Of a stretch of DNA of 64,000 nucleotides, positions 56,488-64,000 are shown one piece after another (within the stretch, counting starts at the first letter, position 1; every line of letters begins with the position of its first letter). The notes under the pieces were generated by a model. It was not told the DNA's origin. It did no database searches and worked only from the letters and a program-made list of their open reading frames with translations. This stretch comes from Thinopyrum elongatum. Lineage: Eukaryota > Streptophyta > Magnoliopsida > Poales > Poaceae. Where the stretch lies: contig CM022301.1 in NCBI GenBank assembly GCA_011799875.1, positions 321,736,929 through 321,800,928 on the forward strand, written 5' to 3'. The translations under genes were made by a program, and so were the position numbers.

Positions 56488-59126
56488 GACTCCCACTTGC
56501 ACTAGAGTCAATAATCTAGTTGATGCTAATGCACTTTACACCTGTGGCACACCGGTGTAAATATACTTCGCTTGTGGTATAGCCTGATGTCCAACGGATC
56601 TGACGACTTCAGCTCCGTGTGTATCTTTGCATATCCTCGCGTTTTCACGCCTTCACAAAATTCATATTTTGTGTGGACTTGGCTTGGTATGTATGTGAAT
56701 CACAGGTCGAACCTGGATTCCTCAGACTGAGTTATGGAGCAACTACTTGCAGTAGTGTCCCATGATTCAACATCTTCTTTGTCGCTTTTAAAAGCGGCAA
56801 CATACTTCGCCTCTATTATAGAATTCGCCACAGTAACTTGTTTGGAACAATTTCCAACTACCGTGCCACCATATTGTGTTTTACACAAAACCCTCAAATT
56901 AAATCAAAAATCGCTTGGAGCATGGATGAAGACTGTATCGATGTAACCTTTTACAACGAAATCTTCATGATCTCCGTTTGCGAGAAAACATGTCATCAGT
57001 GCTACTATAGTACTCAATGACCCTTTTTCACTGTTGTCCCATGATCAGAACTTTTGATCACCTTGGTATCTATACTCGCAACAACTTTGGAGTATTGGAC
57101 ATATCTGGTTGTTTTTACATACCATGGAATACATGATTAATCCAAACACAAGAGTGTGTGGAATCTCCATCATGTATTTTGCTCATCAGTGTTTTGGGAC
57201 ACCGAGTCTTGCAAAAACTCTTTCCATGTGACTTCGGCAAGAATCACTCCTTGACGTTTTTAATGCTAAAAGGTTTTAGCATCTTGTCAATATGTATCTT
57301 TGCTCAGCCCCATTAGGTAAATCTATCTCCATAGATCATCATGCCTAATATAAAGGCTATTTAGCCCAAGCACTTCATCGGAAAACTATTTTCAAATGAA
57401 GTCCTAATTCGTGTCAAGAAATTTATTTCCAATTAACAATGTGTCAAGCACACAACGGTTTTTAGAAATTTTGTTATGCTCCCACTTACTTTCTTGAATC
57501 ATAAGCATCTTCGTTACCATTTCATCAAAGCGAAGATTCCAACTCCATTTTGCTCTCTTCTGTCCATTGCTGGAACTCTGAAGTATGCACATTCACTAGC
57601 ATCCTCTGGATCGACAAAATACTTTGGACTGTATCACTCACAAGTCCTAGGTTGCATTTCCATCTTATGGAAATCCTTTTGGCATCCATGTTTCATATCT
57701 CATGACTGAAATATGTATTAATTGCTAGTTCAACCCGAACCGACTTTAAGCATCGCTACGGTGAAACAATCTCATCGTAGTCAACTCCTTGAACTTGTAT
57801 ATTGCAACAAGTCGAGCTTTATGGATAAAACATTTTTATCCGTATCAGTTTTAAGTTCCATAAATATTCGTCAGACTCTAAGTCTTCCGAAAGGTGTATC
57901 AAGGTTTTAATCTTGAATCACTTATATGGAAACTATCTCGGATTGTATTGGCATTTAGCCAATTCCGGAGTCAGGGCCCATCAACGCTTCCTTGTGTATC
58001 GTAGGTATACTGTTGTCTAACAACAATATCTCGTTTGCGCACCTGAGAGGTTTGCACGAGCCTTGCCTACGTGGTTCAGCTGCAAGTTTGACTGAAGTCC
58101 ATACATTTTATTGTAGAGACTTCCGTATCAGTCGCAGTAGGAAACTCCGGAATCACTTCCAAGGTTTCTTTCCTTTGACCTGATGACGAAGATACTGGTT
58201 ATCTCGTCGAGTTGCACTGTCCTCCCACTCACCTTTTGCAAGAACAATTCTCTTTAAAAGCATACCGTTCTTTGTGGCAAACCTATTTGCCTCGGTATAG
58301 TGAGGGAGGAATACCCAATGACTTGGGATAACCTACAAAGTAGCACTTGTCTGATTTGGAATAGGTTTGTAACCTTTTACACAAGCCCCATATTCCAAAT
58401 GTTAAGAAAAGATATAACATGGTTGGGCGTACCATACCATGGTGTCATTTCAACAGACCTGATGGAGCTCTTTTCAGTGTAAAAGCCGTAGTCTCTAAAG
58501 CATCACCTTTTAAAAGGGATAATGGCAAATTTATTTATGTCATCTTTGATCTTACCATGTCATAAATGGTTCGATTACATCTTCACGGACTTTCCACTCA
58601 CAGTGGTGTTCCGGGTGGTGTAAGTTATGAAACTCTTTTCACAACTCATCAGACATTCGCTAAACTTGTAACTCAAATATTTCTTTCTGCAATCGAATTG
58701 TAGAAACATAATTTTCTTGTTACAATAACTTCTACTTCATTTTGAAAACCTTTCAAATGATTTCAAAAGATCCAGACTTACGTCTCATCAAGTAAATATC
58801 CATATATCTACTTGAGTCATTTCTGAAGATAGATAAATCCACTACTTGCAACAACATTTATCGGACTACATACATCAAAATGTATGATCACCAATAAGTT
58901 CTTTTACTCGTTCCTTATTGCCTGTGAACGGTATTTCAGTCACTTCACTTTTCGGAGGAAAGTTGCAAGTGTCAGGTGATTCAAAATCAAACGACTTCAA
59001 AAATCCATCATAATGGAATTTTCCATGCGGGTTTCTCCAATGTGACCAAATGCAGTGCCACACTTGTGTGGTATTCTTTTAGTCTTATGACATTTAGCGT
59101 CAGTGTTATGGATGTATCATATTACC

Positions 59127-59488
59127 ATCAATATTCATAACATACGTCCCATCGATGATGGAAGTATGGCCCTCATTTTATTCATAATACTGAACAACAA
59201 TTGTTCTTCTATGAACAATTCTTTTGCAACAAACATTGTGCAAAGGCCTAGAGTGTATGAAACTCTAAAATGAATTATGAAAGTAAACCCAGAGGTAATG
59301 TATTATTATCAATATTCATAACATACATCTCATTCATAATGAAAGTATGGCCCTTATGTTATTCATAACATCGAACATCAAAAGTTCTCTTATAAACAAA
59401 CTTCTTGCAAGATACCTTATGCAATGGGCTAGAGTTTGTGAAACTCCAAACGAATTATAAAAATAAATACAGACGGTAATACACCGAT
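59127..59488. repeat. 181-bp tandem duplication inside the copia interior
   Basis: ATCAATATTCATAACATAC starts at 59127 and again at 59308. Both copies continue through GAAAGTATGGCCCT, TTATTCATAA, a TGCAA-GGGC/CTAGAGT block and GTGAAACTC. The two differ by many substitutions, so the duplication is old. Confidence 0.8.
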
Positions 59489-61741
59489 GGAAGGTATAGT
59501 AACATTTACTATGTTCCCCGTGTATACCTAAAACTCATTTCTGGCTAGTCTTTCAGGCCATAGTAGTTCTTACATCGAGTTGCAACAGAAAGCAATCGAG
59601 CGGGTATCTTTGTGATTAACTCACAGTACCCAAGAATCAGTGATTAACAATTTAATCATAATTCCCAAGGACTATATCTTTGACCAGCCTTCTATACATC
59701 AAAAACTTGTATGACATTCATACATGAGCTAGATATTCCAGTCTTCTTTCTTTTTGCCTTTATACTTCTAACAGTTTAACTTTTAGTATTTCTCCTACTT
59801 CCAGAAGAAGCACCCAACTTAAGAGTGGCGTTAGCCCCGGACTTCCTAGGCGTGAAAGTTTCACTAACACCCTTCGGACACTTCCTTTCTCTTTAAGTTG
59901 TTGTTTTCTTCACCTTTCATCATATGACAGGCGTTCTTCTGGATCCCTCTCTTATCAGTCTAATGCATAGTAAACACCTTTACTAATAGTTTGCAAACAA
60001 ACATTGCTTTGGATATCTCATATCTTTTAGCCTTTGTCTGTCTCTGAAAATGATTTTCAGATTCCATGAATATCACATAACTATCCAAACTTTCAAAGTT
60101 CGGGTCTCATGGAAGCAAATGTATTGCACTTGACTGAAAACGGAATTCTAGCTTTTGGATCGAAGGACGAGAGTCACATGATCCATAGCATAAGCGAGAG
60201 AATACCGAAAGTATGTGATAGGACAAAGTCCTTCTCGGCACTCTTGAGGACAATCCTCACATTACGTTACCAACCGTAAAGTTTTAACCAGATATTTAAC
60301 AGCTATTCAATTTTTAATAGGGAAGGTGGAAACGCCAGCCATTATTCTACAACTATTATGCAAAGCACACTTAGAGAGTGTTCATAATTAATTGCACTGA
60401 GAATTAAACAAGTTAATTCAACAGTGCGCTCCCACTCAAATCAATATCTCTCATAATTGATTGTGAGTGATTCAAGATCCGCATTTCAATTCAACGCCAT
60501 TGATGGTAGCATCACTGATGACGAAAATCTCAATCGGTAGGCAAACTTCCCAATCACATCTCTATGTGACTCTTGTTCATCTTTCGATGCGTGTGTTCCG
60601 AGCTCATGACTTTCATGCCTGAACTTCAAGACAACCAAGTGATCTCGCTGCGAGGTCTCAACTCACCCGCCTCACACATCCCTAATCGTTCGTACCCATG
60701 GTAGCATGTGATACCCCGAAAAGTTAGGTGCCGTGATGGTGCTACACTTGGGAGAACACTAACTACTTGATATTTTTGTGAGAGATCACCCTAATAAAAG
60801 CGACTACCGCGCAATCAAGAAGGGTGCATCATAAGGGATAAACATCTCAGGCAATTCATAATAGCATGATATGGTATAGCCCTTTCTGACGGAGAAGTCT
60901 TGTATTTCTTCGTCTTCGGCATTTGCGTCGGTGTTCACCTTCGCGAAGATTGCCACCACCTTGTCGATGCACCAGATAATATTGCTATCCCTATAGCTAA
61001 TAAAATAAGTGCATTACACAAGGTTGACACGCAGGTCATTTAAAGTGCAATCATATGGCTCCAGCCATCATGCCAAATCATGACACGCAGGTCATGTTAA
61101 TCAATTTACATCATATAGTCATCTCATACATAATCAAATTATTATGAGCACTGCTATACCACATCACATGCACATGCAAACCCTCCTGCAAAACCAAGTT
61201 AGACGTCTCTAATTGGTTCATGCAAAAACTTGTTTTACGTGGCTTCTAAGGTTTCGAAACAAACCGAAGCTACCAACGTCCATCATCAAGTATGATAATC
61301 CAAGCGCTAGTTTAACAATGCGGGGTGTATGAAAACCGAGATAATAAAATCTCGAGCCCCATACTGAACTTCGTCATACGCATGACCCCCGTGCAGATCA
61401 TATCTGCATTGCCCTTTCGTCTGCGAAACATCCATCTTTCTTTGACTAAAGTGGAACCCAAAGAACTGTTAGCACTTCGTTAATCTGTCAATCAGCATAC
61501 TCAGGAGCAGCATGAAAGGATCGCGGATTGCCAGAACTTTGTGAGATTCCACAATGCTGTCAAGATCAGGACTACGCAAATTCAAGGGAAGCAACAAGAA
61601 CATCGGGTAACAGATTTCATCTGCTACCCGCACAAATAATTTTCAGTAATAGAACTCATCTACTACCTAATTATATTGTGCAACACCCATACATCTCCAT
61701 GTATTCTAGATCGCAACCTGCATCTACGCATAGCACGGCTC

Positions 61742-62149
61742 GCGCTCGATGCGGAGCTTTGCCTTGTCCTCCCCTAGTCCCCGGATGACGGCGGTAGCAT
61801 TTTCAAATGAGGCATTCATCTCGTCCTGCAGCTTCATCCAGCCGGAGATCCGACCCATCAGGCCATCGAGCAAAGCACGCATGCGCCTGTGAGAGTCCTC
61901 GCCTGCCCGCGAGACATTTTCCCAGGCCGCCGCAGCGCGGGAGGACCTCCCTGCTGCATTCGCGGCATGACAGGACATCTCTGCTGCTTTCGCGGCGCGG
62001 CCGGACCAGTCTGCTGCATCGACGGCACGGCGGGACCACTGTGCTGCTTCGGCGGCGCGGCGGGACCTCTGTGCTGCTACGGCGGCGCGGCGAGACATGT
62101 CGGCTGCTACAGCGGTGAGGCGGGACATCTCTCGTGCTTCTGCTTCCAT
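61742..62149 (-). pseudogene. N-terminal part of an Ala/Arg-rich coiled-coil gene, broken by the copia element
   Basis: The ATG at 62149-62147 opens a frame MEAEAREMSRLTAVAADMSR. It continues with six or so 10-residue repeats of the type SRRAA-AAQ- (30-bp DNA period, about 62130-61938), then a helical stretch (RRMRALLDGLMGRISGWMKL; ENATAVIRGLGEDKAKLRIE). The last native codons read RIERE at about 61741. After that the frame runs four codons into retroelement sequence (PCYA) and stops at 61724. The rest of the gene may lie at 54315-54094, beyond the copia insertion. Coiled-coil or heptad-like, no signal peptide, no known domain. Function unknown. Confidence 0.65.
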
Positions 62150-62287
62150 GCTCGCCTCCCCTGGTCGTAATCTCTCGACCTAGAACTCATGCGGGCCATG
62201 ACAGACGCAAGGGAACGATGATGAAAGACTTGTTTGTTTTTGTGGATGAGGAGGTGAGGAGGAATGTGCAATCATCTTGGAGTAGAG

Positions 62288-62295
62288 TATTTATA
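62288..62295 (-). promoter_or_regulatory. TATA box of the broken coiled-coil gene
   Basis: TATAAATA on the minus strand (TTGGTTATAAATACTCTACTCC context, split over 62300-62279) lies 139 bases upstream of the ATG at 62149. That spacing would leave a 5' leader of roughly 105-110 bases, which is normal for a plant gene. Confidence 0.6.
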
Positions 62296-62333
62296 ACCAA
62301 GTACTAATACGCTCCTAAGTGGGAACCGTTTAG

Positions 62334-62512
62334 GCTGGTTGTAATGGGGAGTATCATATACTAGTATCATGCATATGATACTAGTATATGATACTACGTC
62401 CGTAATGCATAGTATCATAAGTTAGTATCTTAGGTTGCCTTATTAATTGCCATGCATGACACAAAGTAGTACACCATTTAATATGATACAGTATCATAAT
62501 ATGATACCACAC
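62334..62512. mobile_element. Palindromic MITE fragment, probably cut by the adjacent LTR
   Basis: The sequence GGTTGTAATGGGGAGTATCAT starts a stretch rich in GTATCATA and TATGATAC in both orientations. A perfect hairpin with 20-nt arms is at 62351-62370 and 62375-62394, loop GCAT. No matching opposite terminus is found before the LTR start at 62513, so I read it as a MITE truncated by, or continuing beyond, that LTR. Confidence 0.6.
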
Positions 62513-64000
62513 TGCTACTTCTTGAGCTTGCGTTGGTTTTTCCCTTGAAGAGGAAAGGGTGATGCAGCAAAGTAGAGATAAGTATTTCCCTCAGTTTGAG
62601 AACCAAGGTATCAATCCAGTAGGAGACAACGCACAAATCATCAAATACCTGCACAAACAATCAAACAACTTGCACCCAACGCGATAAAGGGGTTGTCAAT
62701 CCCTTCACGGTTATTTTTAAAAGTGAGATCTGATAGAGATAGATAAACAATAAAGTAAATATTTTTGGTATTTTTGGTTTATAGATCAAAAAGTAAAAGA
62801 TTGCAAAATAGTAGATCGGAAACTTATATGATGGAAAATAGACCCGGGGGCCATAGGTTTCACTAGAGGCTTCTCTCAAGATAGAAAATAATACGGTGGG
62901 TGAACAAATTACTGCCGAGCAATTGATAGAAAAGCGCAAAGTTATGACGATATCTAAGGCAATGATCATGAATATAGGCATCATGTCCGTGTCAAGTAGA
63001 CCGAAACGATTCTGCATCTACTACTATTACTCCACACATTGACCGCTATCCAGCATGCATCTAGAGTATTAAGTTCATAAAGAACGGAGTAATGCATTAA
63101 GTAAGATGACATGATGTAGAGGAATTAACTCAAGCAATATGATGAAAACCCCATCTTTTTATCCTTGATGGCAACAATACAATACGTGCCTTGCTGCCCC
63201 TATTATCACTGGGAAAGGGCACCGCAAGATTGAACCCAAAGCTAAGCACTTCTCCCATTGCAAGAAAAACCAATCTAGTTGGCCAAACCAAACCGATAGT
63301 TCGAAGAGAATTACAAAGATATCAAATCATGCATAAAAGAATTCAGAGAAGATTAAAAAATATTCATAGATAAGTTGATCATAAATCCACAATTCATCGG
63401 ATCTCGGCAAACACACCGCAAAAAAGTATTACATCAAATAGATCTCCAAGAACATCGAGGAGAACATGATATTGAGAATCAAAGAGAGAGAAGAAGCCAT
63501 CTAGCTACTAGCTATTGACCCATAGGTCTGTGGTAAACTACTCATGCTTCATCGGAAGGGCAATAGGGTTGATGTAGAAGCCCTCCGTGATCGAATCCCC
63601 CTCCGGCAGGGTGCCGGAAAAGGTCCCTAGATGGGATCTCACGGGTACAGAAGGTTGCGGCGGTGGAAAAGTATTTTCGTGGATGCCTCTGGTGGTTTGG
63701 GGATATTTGGGAATATATAGGCGAAAGAATTAGGTTAGGAGGTGCACGAGGGGCCCACAAGGGTGGGAGGCGTGCCCTACCCCCTGGGCGCGCCCTCCGT
63801 CCTTGTGGCCGCCTCATGGCTCCTCCGACTTCATCTCCAAGTCTCCTGGTTGTCTTCTGGTCCAAGAAAAATCATCGCGAAGGTTTTATTCCGTTTGGAC
63901 TCCGTTTGGTATTACTTTTCTGCGAAACTCAAAAACAAGGAAAAAACAGGAACTGGCACTAGGCTCTAGGTTAATAGGTTAGTCCCAAAAATAATATAAA
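62513..64000 (-). mobile_element. LTR of the 40-kb solo-LTR family, minus orientation, cut by window end
   Basis: From TGCTACTTCTTGAGCTTGCG at 62513 to the last base, the sequence follows the outer LTR of 40079-41631. Shared landmarks are CCAAGGTATCAATCCAGTAG, CATCTACTACTATTACTCC, GCAATTGATAGAA, TAGATCTCCAAGA and AGAAGAAGCCATCTAGCTA. About 90-130 bases to the expected TGATACGTC end lie outside the window. The left flank is CACAC (62508-62512); the right target copy is not visible, so solo or full-length status is unknown. Confidence 0.85.

Larger units (their letters stand above)
54316..61741 (-). mobile_element. Copia-type LTR retrotransposon without a 5' LTR, degenerate
   Basis: The 3' LTR is 54316-56487 (minus, 2,172 bp), with matched ends TGTAGG...CCTACA. 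Read on the minus strand it begins TGTAGGAGATATGCCCTAGAGG and is preceded by the purine tract AAGTGGGAGTC, as in the common Triticeae copia families. The interior is degenerate pol on the minus strand: RNase H at about 56900-56700 (KQVTVANSIIEAKYVAAF) and the start of RT at about 57787-57757 (GVDYDEIVSP, compare the copia hallmark (G)(V/I)DY(D/E)ETFSPV). At the 5' end, GAGCC at about 61741-61737 may be the last trace of a tRNA-Met primer site. No 5' LTR follows; host-like sequence starts at once. Confidence 0.75.

Noticed and set aside
45400..62000. Opposite terminus of the CACTA element
   Set aside because: No TAGTG end preceded by the inverse of the 44055 subterminal repeats was found by reading. 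Isolated ATAGTG at about 45435 lacks the adjacent motifs.

Overview
The window reads as a gene-poor, repeat-dense stretch of a large grass genome, most likely Triticeae (wheat, barley or relatives). Two intact multi-exon plant genes with GT-AG introns sit together near 15-22 kb. The rest is mostly nested LTR retrotransposons, solo LTRs, a LINE, CACTA-type sequence and small foldback or MITE elements. Element types were assigned from termini, target-site duplications (TSDs), primer-binding sites and protein motifs. No database was searched, so family names are avoided.
Layout. 0-2.2 kb: an LTR fragment split by a solo LTR. 2.2-12.7 kb: the 3' end of a gypsy-type element with a very long LTR (about 4.4 kb), interrupted by a complete 4.86-kb LTR element with no recognisable pol. 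12.7-14.7 kb: old repeat remnants. 14.6-17.6 kb: an intact RPF2-type ribosome biogenesis gene (6 exons). 18.3-22.4 kb: an intact GDSL esterase/lipase gene (5 exons) whose third intron carries an 819-bp transposon. 22.4-24.7 kb: AT-rich spacer, a Stowaway MITE and a decayed LTR. 24.7-39.0 kb: one LINE bounded by a perfect 17-bp duplication and split by about 9 kb of gypsy sequence, which itself holds a 9-bp-TSD foldback element and an 8-bp-TSD hAT-like element. 40.1-43.2 kb: a solo LTR nested inside another solo LTR of opposite orientation. 44.05-50.9 kb: one CACTA terminus with subterminal repeats and a minus-strand accessory gene with duplicated exons. 51.0-53.5 kb: five tandem copies of a 496-bp unit. 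54.1-62.3 kb: a coiled-coil gene apparently cut in two by a copia element that has lost its 5' LTR. 62.3-64 kb: a palindromic MITE and another solo-type LTR running off the end.
Function. Only the RPF2-type gene (60S subunit assembly, nucleolus) and the GDSL hydrolase (predicted secreted) look like working host genes. The alanine-rich coiled-coil gene at 62 kb has a TATA box but appears broken. There is no sign of a bacterial-type operon, CRISPR array or gene cluster. The most unusual material is structural: stacked insertions whose order can be read from their TSDs, a repair junction with templated filler, retroelement decay by C-to-T changes, an antisense coiled-coil ORF in a gypsy element, and an exon-duplicated CACTA accessory gene.
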